A stretch of DNA of 64,000 bases. Source: Microdon myrmicae. Taxonomy: Eukaryota > Arthropoda > Insecta > Diptera > Syrphidae. Both the position numbers and the translations under genes were made by a program. The stretch is taken from positions 47,859,650 to 47,923,649 of the forward strand of contig OZ007497.1 of NCBI GenBank assembly GCA_963931805.1, read 5' to 3'. The notes under the pieces are model-generated. The model did no database searches. It was given only the letters and a program-made list of their open reading frames with translations, and had not been told where the DNA came from. This document shows positions 1 to 10,523 of this stretch, piece by piece. Numbering within the stretch: position 1 is the stretch's first letter; every line of letters starts with the position of its first letter.

Positions 1-140
1 ATTTTTTATTGCATTTTTTTTAATTCCCTGTCTTTTTTATACCTTTCTTCTCTTTTGTTTTTTTTTTAATACTTCCCGTTTAATTAATTTATTCTTCTTC
101 TTGTTCTTTTTTAATACTTAATTAATCCTCTTTTTCTCAC
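1..140. other. T-rich flank without a gene
   Basis: This stretch is T- and AT-rich with no usable reading frame and no recognised repeat. LINE-C homology starts near 141. Confidence 0.5.
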
Positions 141-346
141 GGGAGGTGTAAAGAAAGCATAGAACGAACTACAAGAAAATACAGATTGGATACCTAAAAT
201 GAAAGAAAGACAAAATAAAAAGAATACAACAAAAAGAAAAGATATACTAAGAATTGCCACTGATTTTTATAAAGATTTATATAGTGATGCCTCGTTAATA
301 CAAAATCCTAACCTGGAAGTAAATACCGATGAACAGTACCACCAAT

Positions 347-472
347 CATCATCATCATCATTGGCACTACAACCGGAAACCGGTCCTGGCCTTATTTAGC
401 AAGTCCTGAGGCTTGTTAAATTTTCCATAATGATTTGTTTTTTCCGGGCAAGGTCATTAGTCTTGCGCCAGA
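347..472 (-). mobile_element. SINE-A fragment, 5'-truncated
   Basis: The plus strand shows the reverse complement of the SINE-A body: an ATC repeat (complement of the ATG tail), the CCGGTTNCCGG block, the AACAAGCCTC block and TGGCGCAAGAC. The tRNA-Asp head is missing. It lies between the linker and RT of LINE-C. I could not define a clean target duplication. Confidence 0.8.
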
Positions 473-508
473 AACGCCAGAGAGATCATACGATCGGAAA
501 TAAATAAA

Positions 509-1549
509 GTGAGAACTAATGAAGTTTTAAAAGGGACTGCTCCTGTAATCTTAGATCATTTACAAAGATTATTTAACGCAATTATCGAAACAGAACAAAT
601 ACCATCACAGTGGTCAGCTTCGACAATTATTTTACTCCACAAAAAAGGAAAAAAAGACGATATTGGAAATTACAGGCCAAAAAGTCTCATGTCTAATATG
701 TATAAAATTTTCTCAAAAGTGTTATTGGAACGCATAACACGTACTATGGTCGAAAACCAACCTAGAGATCAGGCAGGATTTCGAGCCGGTTTTTCTACGA
801 TAGAATAGATAATTGAAAAGTATAACGAATATCGAATGCCATATTACCTTGCGTTCATAGATTATAACAAAGCGTTTGATTCTCTGAAACATCCAAAAAT
901 ATGGGAAGCGCTACTGAAGCAAGGAGTACAAAAAAAATACTTTCGAATTATAAAAAATATATATAGCGATATGACCGCAAAAGTAAAAACCGAGCGCTTG
1001 GGAGAAGAATTTAATATCAGACAGGGAGTCAGACAAGGAGACCCAATGTCACCAAAACTATTTTCTGCAACTCTGGAACAGATATTTAGAAAGTTCAATT
1101 GGGATGAATATGGTATACGAGTAAATGGAACCCCTTCAAACCATCTACGTTTTGCAGATGATCTCATACTTATATCTGATAAAGCAAACAATCTGAGTAT
1201 AATGTTGCGACAACTGGTCGAGGAAAGCGCAAAAGTAGGTCTACAATTGAATGTACTTAAAACAAAATTGATGACCAACCAGATGAAAATACCCATTCAA
1301 ATCAACAACAGCGAGATAGAATATGTAGAAGAATATAGTTACCTTGGTCAAACTATATCTCCCACACAATTGACCAGCAAAGAAATAGACAATATAATTA
1401 ACTCATCATGGAAAAGATACTGGTCTTTGAAAGAGATCACAAAAAACCCAGCAGTGCCAATTAAACTTAAAAAACTAATCTTCAACTCCTGCATTCTCCC
1501 ATGTATGACTACGGCTGCCAGATTTAGGCCCTTACTAAAGAAAATATAA
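509..1549 (+). pseudogene. LINE-C reverse transcriptase, broken
   Basis: The RT would copy LINE RNA at a nicked target site. Motifs occur in the expected order: TIILLHKKGKKDDIGNYRP (RT 1-2), FIDYNKAFDSLKH (first catalytic Asp, near 855-895), GVRQGDPMSPKLF (near 1025-1065), LRFADDLILIS (catalytic FADD box, near 1145-1180) and YLGQTIS. A stop after FSTIE at 806-808 and a restart at 836 split the domain, and a further stop at 1549 precedes the GRP tail. An antisense open frame at 862-1296 is only a shadow of this gene. Confidence 0.85.
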
Positions 1550-1775
1550 AAAGGTTAGAATCCTGTCAACATAATATAGAAGGAAGTATGCTAAATGTAA
1601 AAAGAACAGAAAAAATGAAACTGAAACAAATAAGATTAAAAACAAAAGTTATGGATATATCTCACACAATAAAATCCCTGAAGTGGAAGTGGGCAGGTCA
1701 TACCATCAGAAGTAAAAAAGATAAATGGGCCAAAGATATTATAGAATGGTACCCAAGAGAGGGAAAAAGATCAAG

Positions 1776-1906
1776 GGGTAGGCCGGTGGGGGTTCTTTAA
1801 GGCATTCCCAAAGAACCACCCATTCTCTTTAAATGAACCTGCCTTCCTCTTAGTAAGAATGGGTGGTTCTTTGGGAATGCCTTAAAGAACCCCCACAGGC
1901 CTACCC
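1776..1906. repeat. Long hairpin, 51-bp arms and 29-bp loop
   Basis: The arms 1776-1826 and 1856-1906 are inverted copies matching at 50 of 51 positions by eye. The core GTGGGGGTTCTTT resembles the first bases of the LTR-X copy at 39279, so the hairpin may be two LTR-X ends facing each other. It interrupts the LINE-C tail immediately after the RGRP codons. The insert seems to extend to about 2070, where LINE-C homology resumes. Confidence 0.8.
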
Positions 1907-2178
1907 GAAGATGGTGTTGTATTCCAGAATACTACCCTTTATTAAATTTAACACTGACTAAACTACTTAAATAAAAAGAGTTTAAATTAGAATAATCCAT
2001 ATTCTAAAATATAATATTAAATAAAGAAATAATAAAAGGTCCCCGCTCTTCCCTCATTCCGAGAAAGCACGGCGCCGGACGTCAACAATGGGAAGACGAT
2101 ATAAAAACTACAGCAGGTACACTGTGGATGCGGAAAGCTCATGACCGAGAGCTATGGAAGAGCCTGGGGGAGACCTAT

Positions 2179-2377
2179 CATCATCATCATCGGCACTACA
2201 ACCGGGAGCCGGTCTTGGCCTTATATTTAGCAAGTCCTGAGGCTTGTTAAATTTTCCATAATGATTTATTTTTTCTGGGCAAGGTCATTAGTCTTGCGCC
2301 AGAGGCTCCCCGACGGGGAAACGAACCCCGATCTCCCGGGTGACAGGCGGGTATACTAACCACTATACTATCAGCGA
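2179..2377 (-). mobile_element. SINE-A, full length
   Basis: On the minus strand this reads as a tRNA-Asp-like head, the LINE-B-derived body and an ATG-repeat tail. It is flanked by a 13-bp direct repeat GGGGGAGACCTAT (2166-2178 and 2378-2390), a target-site duplication within the LINE-C tail. The head retains A- and B-box-like sequence (B box complement near 2310-2330). Several head bases differ from the consensus tRNA, so this is an old copy. Confidence 0.9.
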
Positions 2378-2400
2378 GGGGGAGACCTATGCTGAACAGC

Positions 2401-2797
2401 AAAACAACCTTTAGTGTTTTTTTTTTTTTTTTGTAACCAATGCCTGTCATTAATTTTTGTAAAATAGTATATAAGGTTGTTAATGAAGGTTATTTGAATT
2501 GAATCCTCTTTTTCTTATTAAGTTTTCTTTTTGCTTCAATATTTTATTTTTCCTTTTGTCTAAAATTTTATTTTTCTTTTAGTTCTTCCCTTTATTAATT
2601 CCGATATTGACTCCTTGATGATTTACTATATAATCTTTAACTTGTTATTTTTCAATTTTCCCTCTAATCTTGTTATTTTTTATTTTTCCCTCTAATCTGT
2701 TCCCTCCTGATGTTAATATATAGAAACATTTCTTAATTATATTTTTTTTGATTAAGTATTTTTTTTTTATTTTCATATAATTGCTCTTCTTTCTTTT
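2401..2797. other. AT-rich spacer
   Basis: T-rich sequence with several T-runs lies between the LINE-C end and the LINE-A 3' end. I see no reading frame or repeat here. Confidence 0.5.
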
Positions 2798-2946
2798 TTA
2801 CTACTACTATTTATTGGCCTTTAGGAATCCGGAAGTTGATGACCTCACCGACTCGACTCCGCCATTGTTCCCTGTCCTGTGCGCTCTCCTTCCACGTTCA
2901 ACCATCCGATCCGATCTCCTCGAGGTCAAACCTAACAATGTCCTTC

Positions 2947-3666
2947 TGTAGTACGGTTCGCTTCCGTGCTTCTCGATCAACGAGGAAGAGAAGCGAACGA
3001 TTGTTGAATTCGGGTCCTGGGAATCGGCCAGGCCCAATAAAAATGCAGCTTTTTGAATCTGCAACTACTTTTATTATTTTCAATATTAAATTTAAATGAT
3101 TGACGTCCTTAAACGTTGGACGCCAACCTAGAGACTGATCCTCGAATCTGAAATTCATCACCCTTATAAGTGAAACCAAATCGAAATTTGTATCTCGAAA
3201 ATACACAATTTCCTACAAAAATCCCGATTTTGGAATCCTGAGTGAGATGCTCAGTGTTTATTTAAGATAAGAATTCAATTTCTTGAATTCTTACGAAACT
3301 ATTTCGCAGATGTCGATATGTATCTGGTTTTGGTTTTCTATTTGCTTAACTCAATGGAATTTTTTAGATAGAGATAACGATCTCTGATTTTGAGTTTTGA
3401 TGATGCCGTGGGGCGAATATAGAACAATAAACGAATATTAGATTCGTTTATTGGGAATTTGATTTTAATTTAAGATTTTGGATTTAATTATGCCGTGGAA
3501 GCAGCTAATAAGCGATAAACGAATGTTTGATTCGTTTATTGCGAATTTTGGTTTATGTTTGGGTTTTTTCGGGTTTTGATCGGATTTTGAGTTTTGTAGT
3601 AAAATAGCTGGGATTTGGATGTGGAAATGGAGGAAAAAAGGTGGTAGGGCTTTTCAGAGCACTACA
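2947..3666. mobile_element. 720-bp insertion with TG...CA ends
   Basis: LINE-A sequence breaks after 2944 and resumes at 3667, which fixes the insertion. The insert starts TGTAGTAC and ends GCACTACA, so the ends form a short inverted repeat. There is no coding capacity. It includes AATAAAA near 3038 and two approximate 85-bp units (about 3400-3560), each with a palindrome of the type ATAAACGAAT...ATTCGTTTAT. A solo LTR or a non-autonomous DNA element are both possible. The duplication at the edges is only 3-4 bp and imperfect (TTC/CTC). Confidence 0.6.
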
Positions 3667-4067
3667 CTCCCATCTCCGTCGCTGCCGTCCTCCCGGTCTC
3701 TTTTCCAATAGGTTACCGTAAAGAATTCTATGCACGGTCCTATCGTTGCCCATTTGTGCCACGTCTCCGGCCCATCTTAATCTTTGCGACTTGATTACAC
3801 TCACTATTGTGGGTTTGCTGTATAGCTCTTCCGATTCGTGGTTGTGGAGTTTACTCCATTGTCCTGCCTCCTCGTCATATTTGCCGCCAAAGATACCCCT
3901 TAGAACTTTATTCTCGAATACGCGGAATTTGTTTTCTGCCCGTTTTGTGAGAGCCCATGTTTCGCATCCGTATAGGACAATCGGCATGTTTATGGTTCTA
4001 TAGACACGGAGCTTTATGTTACGTGATAGCAGTTTGGATTTCAGCAGTTTACTGACTACGTTCCCTT
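3667..4067 (-). pseudogene. LINE-A RT C-terminal part
   Basis: The minus strand encodes MPIVLYGCETWALTKRAENK, VFENKVLRGIFGGKYDEE and SQRLRWAGDVAQMG, the conserved region downstream of the RT core. It lines up with 53398-53930 of the LINE-A copy at 53379-56811. The reading frame ends after KRPGGRQRRRWE because of the inserted element on its 3' side. Confidence 0.8.
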
Positions 4068-4759
4068 TGTTTTTTCATATTTCGGGATCTGCTTCTCATC
4101 AGCAGCAGTATAAGCAAACACCAACCCAATTAGCATCCAATGAGATTCGGTTTGTTTGCTTTACCGACTCGCATCTAATGAATGCACATTTTCCCTTTCT
4201 TTGTTTAGATCCGTCCTCATGGTGTGTCCCATGAAAGAACCCATGTACGCCCATACATGTGTACTACCAACGATCTTCACCCCAAACGATTGAATATCGT
4301 TGAGTCCTTTTCCATCTCACCGTATCGCACCGGAGACGCGTATAACCCGGAGTCGCGAAAGTAACACTCCCCCGAGTGTATTCTTGAATCGTGCTCGTCG
4401 CCTGTGCGAATAAAAATTACATTTCATTGACTGGACCAAAAGAAAGGCATTATTTAAAATAGTGTTAATATTAATTTGCATCGGATCCAATAGTGTTAAT
4501 AAAAGTAGTGGTTTTTGTTGAGAGAAATAAAACTAAACAAACAAAATAGTGTGTTTAACTTTTCCTCCTTGTGGACGGTATGTCGTGAAGTTCGATCACC
4601 ATCGGTGGACGGTGTCTTCCCCTTACTACCGGTTGTGGACAAACGCGGCGGCGCTTCGTCCTTTTCCTTCGGCGTTTTACTTGGTGGAACTTTAGTGGAA
4701 GTTGTGGGGACGCACTAGAACTCTGCGCCTATGTCGGTGCCACTATTTCGCCCCCAACA
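4068..4759 (+). mobile_element. LTR-X remnant, 3' part
   Basis: The segment ends GCCCCCAACA directly before LINE-A sequence resumes. Its 3' portion matches the ends of LTR-X copies at 23609 and 25949 (a CGCCNATGNCGG...ACTTCG...CCCCNACA pattern). Its start (4090-4265) matches, inverted, the LTR-X interior at 30510-30680. The 5' half of the LTR and adjacent LINE-A RT sequence are missing, so a deletion has followed insertion. Confidence 0.6.
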
Positions 4760-5730
4760 CAGTCGACTCCGGGAGCCTTGTTGTTTTTCAATCGATTTAT
4801 TGGCTTCGTTGAAAGGGGGCTCTGGGATCTGAGGGTCGGCTGTATGTACGGCTGGTGCGTTTATCTGTGGTTGATGGGTGCGCACATTGAGCAGGTTTTA
4901 AAGTACTGCTTCCATCTTGTCACGATATTGTTTATTTCTGTGACCAGACAGTCGTTTGCGTCTCGAATTATTTCGGCTCTCCCCGGGAGCCATTTCTAAT
5001 TGAATTTATGCCGGCATACATACCTCTGATATTCTTTGCTCTGGCATTTTCTAGGATTTGTTCGATCCGAGTCATATCCCATTTGCGTTTTTTGCGTTTG
5101 AAGAGTCTCTTTGTCTCATTCCGAATTGTCGGGTATCTTTCTACGTTGACTTCATCATATCTTTCTAAGTGGATCGCTTTGGGGCGTTTACGTTCTTCGA
5201 TCTGCGCCCTGCACTCATCGTCAAACCAAGGTTTGGACTTAATTATGTTCTTAAATCCCATTACCTTTTGGGCTGTTTGTTTGATTGTGTCTCGATGTCC
5301 ATTTAGTCTCCACACTATTGGCTTCATCTTCCTCACTGCTCCCATTCTCTAGGATGCTAAATCTATTCGTTAGTTCATCTTGATATTCAGCCCTTTTGGG
5401 CAGGTCTTTTCGTTTATCAATGTCGAACTTATTGCTCGTCTCCCGTGACTGCCCATGTGGGTTTGCTGCGAGGCGACTCTCGATTTTGCCCATCACTAGA
5501 AGATGATCGGAGTCGCAATCTACTCCTCTATATAATCGTGCGTCAAGGATATTCGAGTGGTGTCTTTTGTGTATGAGGAAGTGGTCTATTTGGTTATTTT
5601 AGAATTCCATTATCATTTGAAACGTCATGTAGGCTTTCTTTATCTATAATTGGTTGGAAGATATCTTCCTTTCGAATTTTCGCATTGAGGTCCCCGAGGA
5701 GGATTTTAACATCGAATGATGAGATCCCAT
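4760..5730 (-). pseudogene. LINE-A linker and endonuclease part
   Basis: Minus-strand matches to LINE-A include the RT start (APGVD-like codons near 4765), the linker KPWFDDECRAQIEERKR (near 5195-5240) and the endonuclease end near 5590-5720. Relative to copies 2 and 3, the endonuclease stretch between about 5595 and 5600 lacks some 250 bp. Several stops and frameshifts are present. The sequence breaks at 5730, where LINE-B is inserted. Confidence 0.75.
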
Positions 5731-5945
5731 GGGGGGATGGGTGCGAACATACAGGGCAAAAACTCTGATTGCTTTCAACCCGGCGAAAGCCAGGATGATC
5801 CTTGTCCCTGTTTAATCCAAGTTGGCATGCAGTCTCCACGTGACACCCCTGGATAGCTACTTTGACACCCGCCAAGTAGTGAACCAATGCATGCAGCGAC
5901 ATCCTGAGAAAGGTTGGCGCAAGGCTAATAATCAGGCCCGTAAAA

Positions 5946-7213
5946 ATGAATTATTATGACAAATTTAACAAGCCTCGGATATGGACCGGATGCACGACGA
6001 CGACCACGGAAACGAAATGGTCTAATGATTTAAGGATTTGTTCATGGATTTGTTCATGGAACATACGCTCACTATACAGAGCTCGAGCTGCACAGCAGCT
6101 AGCCGATGCCCTGTCCGAATATAAGGCATACATAACAGCATTACAAGAAATAAGATGGACGGGGAGTGGTGTTTTTCAAAGAAAAGAGTATGAAAAGAGT
6201 ATGTTTATTACAGCTGTCACGCAAAACACCATGTGCTCGGGGTAGGCTTTCTAGTCAGCCAAAAGCTGAAGCCTGCCATCATCGGCTTTAATCCAATAAA
6301 TGAAAGGCTATGCACTCTTCGCGTGCGAGGCAAATTTAAGAACATAAGCCTCATAAACGTTCACGGACCTACACAGGAGCCCCCTGACGACGAAAAAGAA
6401 GAATACTATGAGAACGTCGAACGGGCCCTCAATGCCTGCCCAAGATACGATGTGAAAATCGTTCTTGGGGATTTGAATGCGAAAATAGGTCGGGAGCTGG
6501 TTTTCAGGCACTATGCAGGTTCCCATAGTTTCCATGAGAACACTAATGACAATGGACTACGAGTCATCGAATTGGCAGCATCGAAAAACTTGGTCGTTGC
6601 GAGTACCAGGTTTCCGCGTAAAGATATCCACAAAGCCACCTGGGTATCACCTGATGGAGCCACTCACAACCAAATTGACCACGTGCTGATAGATCGCCGC
6701 CACTCTTCGAGCCTGATGACGGTACGAACGTACCGAGGTGCCAACGTCGACTCGGATCACTATCTTGTTGGTACAGTTTTCCGAGCGCGGATTGCCTTAC
6801 GGAGACGTATTGCATCCACGGATCAGGTTCGAATCAACACGGCTGCCTTGCGCAATGAGAACACCAGCAACACCTTTGGTCATGCGTTAAGACTCGCCCT
6901 CAAAGAGCTCGACGGAGGGAGAGTAAGTCCTGGGGCCAGAATGCCGGGCGTAGAAGAGAAATGGACACGCCTTAAGAATACTGTCATTAGTACTGCCAAC
7001 TCCATCTTAGGCAGTAGTCGTAGAGATCGGAACGACTGGTTTGATGATGAGTGCAAGCTAGCGACTGAACGTAAGAATGCTGCATACCGGGCAATGCAGC
7101 AGTCTCATAGGACGCGGGTACGCGAGGATAACTACAAAGAGCTCAGAAGATCTGAAAAAAGACTTCACAGACAAAAGAACAGGCCTGGGAAAAAAACCTT
7201 GTCTGTGAAATAG
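5946..7213 (+). pseudogene. LINE-B APE-type endonuclease, frameshifted
   Basis: The domain would nick target DNA to prime reverse transcription. Motifs in order: CSWNIRSLYRARAAQQ, ALQEIRWTGSG (catalytic Glu), NVHGPTQEPPDD, LGDLNAKIGRE (Asp/Asn pair), HKATWVSPDGATHNQIDH and SDHYLVG (catalytic Asp-His). A frameshift near 6235 joins the frame from 5946 to that from 6233. The linker WFDDECKLATERKNAAYRA follows near 7040. The frame ends at 7213 in a small run of frame errors. Known family behaviour gives the function; the breaks are direct observation. Confidence 0.85.
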
Positions 7214-7354
7214 AGAAAAGTAGAGAGCGAGGTCTGCACCAGGCGCGGAAGTTCTACCAAATAATCCGCAGTATGACGCGGTACATACCACGCTGCACTT
7301 ACTGCAAGGATAAAGAGGGTAATCTGATCACCGATCCTGAAGGCATTCTGGGAA

Positions 7355-8780
7355 GTGCACTTCAATGAATTGCTAAATGGTCAGCTCACAGAAGAATTGG
7401 GGGCTCCACCAATGCAAGACCAAGACCAAATGTTGCCGCCACCAAGCATTGAGGAAACACTAAAAGCCATTAGACAGCTAAAATCAAATAAAGCCCCTGG
7501 AGCTGATGGCGTACCAGCTGAGCTGATCAAACAAGGAGGGACAGCGTTACATCACGCAATTCACGAGATCGTGGTGCACGTATGGGAGCAAGAGGAGATG
7601 CCGGAAGATTGGCGTCGTGGTATAATTTGCCCCATACATAAGAAAGGAGATATCACACTGTGCAGCAACTATAGGGGTATAACATTGCTGAGTACCGCCT
7701 ATAAGATACTCTCCACTATCCTACAAGACCGGATATCCCCATACGATAAGCCATCATTGGTCAATATCAGTGTGGCTTGACCCCAGGCAAATCAGCAATT
7801 GATCAGATATTCACCCTTAGGCAGGCGATGGAAAAATGTCTGGAATTTAAGATTCCGCTATATCATCTGTTTATAGACTTTAAGGCCGCCTACGACAGCA
7901 TAGCCAGGGTAGAACTATATAATGCCATGAGAGAATTCGGCATTCCAAATAAATTGATACGACTTTGTAGGTTGACCATGGCCAACGTAACTTATGATTA
8001 TTATCGGCACTACAACCGGGAACCGGTTTTGGGCTTATTTCGCAAGTCCTGAGGTTTGTTAAATTTTCCATAACGATTTGTTTTTTTCCGGGCAAGGCCA
8101 TTAGTCTTGCACCAGAGGTTCCCCGACGGGGAATCGATCCCCGGTCTCCCACGTAACAGCCGGATATACTAACCGCTATACTATCGAGGAGCAAGGCCAA
8201 CGTAACTAATCAAGTAAAAATAGCGGGATTGCTGTCCAAACCAATAAACATCTTTAATGGACTCCGACCAGGGGACGGTCTGGCCTACCTGCTCTTCAAC
8301 CTGGCGTTCGAGAAAGCAATCCGTGACTCTGGCGTTACGACTAGAGGGACTATTGTCACCAAGTCCAGCCAGATACTTGCCTACGCAGATGACTTCGACA
8401 TCATCGATAGAACCGAATCGGCTGTACAGGAATCCTTCACCCAGATCGAGCAGGCGGCACAAAAACTGGGACTGCACATTAATGAGGGAAAAACCAAGTA
8501 CATGGTGGCAACTTCTGCGAAGAGAAGACCTAACGTTGGTCAAACTATCAGGGTAGTGGAGCACGAATTTGAAGTAGTGCAATCCTTTAACTACCTTGGG
8601 TCAATAGTAGCAGCCGATAACAATATGGAAGAAGAAATACGCGAACGGCTGATTAAATCCAACAAAGCCTACTATGGTCTATCAAGGCTCTTTAAATCCC
8701 GAAATTTATCCAGAACATCCAAGCTACTACTGTACAAGACCATGGTCTTACCAGTACTCATGTATGGATCCGAGACCTAG
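7355..8780 (+). pseudogene. LINE-B reverse transcriptase, split by SINE-A
   Basis: RT motifs are NKAPGADGVPAELIKQGG, GIICPIHKKGD, NYRGITLLSTAYKILS, LFIDFKAAYDSI (first catalytic Asp, near 7870-7905), GLRPGDGLAYLLFNLAFE and LAYADDFDII (YADD box, near 8376-8402). A frame change near 7778 and the SINE-A at 7993-8194 break it. Joining the codons across the 13-bp duplication leaves a normal RT context, so the SINE hit a sound copy. A TAG at 8778-8780 ends the frame after LMYGSET. Confidence 0.87.
7993..8194 (-). mobile_element. SINE-A inside LINE-B RT
   Basis: A full-length copy with target duplication GGCCAACGTAACT at 7980-7992 and 8195-8207. The minus strand starts TTGCTCCTCGATAG (tRNA-Asp-like head) and ends in an ATG-rich tail. 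The anticodon region of the head has changed from GTC to a GTT-like triplet. It is younger than the host LINE-B, which is in turn younger than LINE-A copy 1. Confidence 0.9.
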
Positions 8781-9179
8781 GTGCTTAATAAAAGGCACTC
8801 TGAACGCTTGGCCGCGTTCGAGAGAATGGTCTTAAGGAGAATTGTTGGCCCCGTATGTGAGGGAGGACGATTCCGGAGACGCTACAACCATGAGTTGTAC
8901 GCAATCTACCTTGAAGCTCATATTGTAAGAAAAATCTAGCTCGGTAGACTCCGGTGGGCGGGACACCTAGCTCGAATGAGCGAAGAGGAGCCTGCCCGGA
9001 AAGTCCTTTGTGGCAGGATGTATGGAAGGAGACAGCACGGCAGACCTTGTCTGCGATGGAGGGATAGCGTAGACCAGGACGCCCAGAGCCTGGGAGTGCT
9101 AAACTGGATGACATCGGGTCGAAATCGGGACCGGTGGAGAGATTTGTTAAATAAGGCCAAGACCGGATCCCGGTTGTAG
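8781..9179 (+). pseudogene. LINE-B C-terminal tail
   Basis: Downstream of the TAG the same frame continues (KRHSERLAAFERMVLRRIV), meets another TAG at 8937-8939, and resumes with LGRLRWAGHLARMSEEEPAR, HGRPCLRWRDSVDQDA and RDRWRDLLNKAKTGSRL. The last codons, DLLNKAKTGSRL, overlap the 3' region shared with SINE-A. As a result SINE-A copies in the sense direction encode a similar peptide end. Confidence 0.8.
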
Positions 9180-9208
9180 TGCCGACGATGATGATGATGA
9201 GATCCCAT

Positions 9209-10523
9209 CAAATACTTCCTCTAGGGTCTCGTAGAACGTGTCTTTCGTTTTGTCGTCGGTAGATTCTGTTGGGGCGTGTACGTTTATAAGTACATAATTC
9301 TACCATGGGGCCGGTATTCTTAGCACCAACATTCGGTCATTACTAAATTTCACATCCTTTACATGGGACGTAATTTTCTTGCCTCTGAAGAGGCCGGTTC
9401 CGAGGTTATGTGTATCGGTACCTCTACACGGCAGTATGAACGCATTGGTTTCGATTATTTGATCTAGGAGTTGGACTTCCTGAAACGCGACGATGTTAAT
9501 TTTATATTGTTTCGGGTTTTCTGTATCGGGTCTGGTTTATATAACGTTCGAACATTCCACGTGCCGCGCGTATATCCCGCCCTTTCCGTTTTTCCCTACG
9601 TCTTCTTTTTGCCGAGTTGGTATTTTCTTCATGATTTGTTCCCTCATGGTAGTGCCGGCTCATCACGCCTACGCCTACCGGGTTCTAGGCTTTCGTAGAA
9701 TGTATCCTCCGTTTCTTCAGCCGTACAGTCTGTTGGAGCGTGTATGTTTATAAATACATAATTGTACCATGGGCCCTGTATTTTTAGCATCGACATTCGG
9801 TCATTAATAAATTTCACATCTTTTACATGGGGCGTAATTTTCTAGCTTATGATGAAGCTGGTTTCGAGGTTATGTGTATCGGTACCTCCACACGCCAGTG
9901 TAAACCCGTTAGTTTCGATTACTTGATGTGGGAGTCGGAATTCCTGAATCGGGAGGATGTCCATTTTATATTGTTTCGCGTTTTCTACGACTGTCTGTAT
10001 CGTGCCTGGTTTATATAACGTTCGAACATTCCCCGTGCCGACGCCTATATCCCGCTTTTTCCGTTTTTCCCTACGTCTTGTTTTTGCCGAGTCGGTGTTT
10101 TCTTCATGATTTGTTCCCCTTGGTAGTATTGACTCATCACACCTACGCCTATCAGGTTTTTCGTGAGATTGTTTTTTGTATATTAATCATTCATTTCGGG
10201 GGAACAGTCTGGGGTTTTAAATAGTCCGCCATATCAGAGCCCCTCTTTGATATGGTAAGGTCCGCTTACTACTCTGATTCGACCCGGTGTCAGAGAGGCG
10301 CTATTATAATACAGCCGGTATACCCCTGGCTGCAAACCACCCAATGGGCACGGTGATGCGTAACACCCTGGATTAAGGGTGGTAGATCTGTGTGCGTTAC
10401 TCCTCGCTATCCTGTCTGACATGGGTGGCCCTACTGGAAGCGTATGCTTCCGTTAGCATAGCCTGAATGATTCATTGTAGTTTAAGCCCCCGCACCACGT
10501 CAAGGTCTCTACCAAGCGGGGGG
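9209..10523 (-). mobile_element. LINE-A copy 1, 5' part with internal duplication
   Basis: This continues the LINE-A copy across the LINE-B insertion. Reading the minus strand, the 5' UTR (10523 to about 10160) is followed by two tandem copies of the endonuclease N-terminal module, meeting at about 9683 (CCGGGTTCTAGGC on the plus strand). Motifs include the GTWNVRTLY-like start. Both modules contain stops. The same junction occurs in the LINE-A copy at 14230-18132. Confidence 0.85.

Larger units (their letters stand above)
141..2400 (+). mobile_element. LINE-C, broken non-LTR retrotransposon
   Basis: This is a 5'-truncated APE-type LINE. The recognisable order is a pre-RT linker (KRKDILRIATDFYKDLYSD near 230-290), RT (509-1549), a C-terminal tail with KWKWAGHTIR and RGRP near 1680-1785, and a last piece with WEDDIKTTAGTLW near 2090-2130. 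Three interruptions are visible: a SINE-A fragment at 347-472, a hairpin-bearing insert from about 1776 to 2070, and a SINE-A at 2179-2377. The element ends near a T-run at about 2420. The endonuclease domain is absent, so this copy cannot move by itself. The family is RTE/CR1-like, but I cannot fix the clade. Confidence 0.75.
5731..9193 (+). mobile_element. LINE-B, full-length RTE-like LINE
   Basis: This is a non-LTR retrotransposon inserted in LINE-A copy 1 with a 15-bp target duplication, ATGATGAGATCCCAT, at 5716-5730 and 9194-9208. It has a G-rich 5' end (GGGGGGATGGGTGCG), an APE-type endonuclease, RT, a C-terminal tail and a short GATGATGATG 3' repeat. Tails of short repeats are typical of the RTE clade. 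The coding region is broken by several frameshifts, a TAG at 8778 and a SINE-A at 7993-8194. Its 5' segment (5914-5976) and last 50 bp (9148-9193) recur in SINE-A. Confidence 0.88.
2798..10523 (-). mobile_element. LINE-A copy 1, full-length but interrupted
   Basis: Both ends are present: the 5' end (CCCCCGCTTGGTAGA on the minus strand) at 10523 and the AATAATAGTAG-type 3' tail at about 2798. LINE-A pieces occur at 2798-2944, 3667-4067, 4760-5730 and 9209-10523. The interruptions are a TG...CA element (2947-3666), an LTR-X 3' remnant (4068-4759, with loss of roughly 0.9 kb of RT sequence relative to the copy at 53379-56811), and LINE-B (5731-9193). The 5' part carries the same internal tandem duplication as LINE-A copy 2. 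Many stops and frameshifts make it inactive. Confidence 0.85.

Noticed and set aside
862..1296. Antisense 144-codon open frame opposite the LINE-C RT
   Set aside because: It mirrors a coding strand with clear RT motifs and has no domain of its own.
2807..3206. Overlapping open frames as a host exon
   Set aside because: They cross the boundary between the LINE-A 3' end and an insertion, so they are chimeric.
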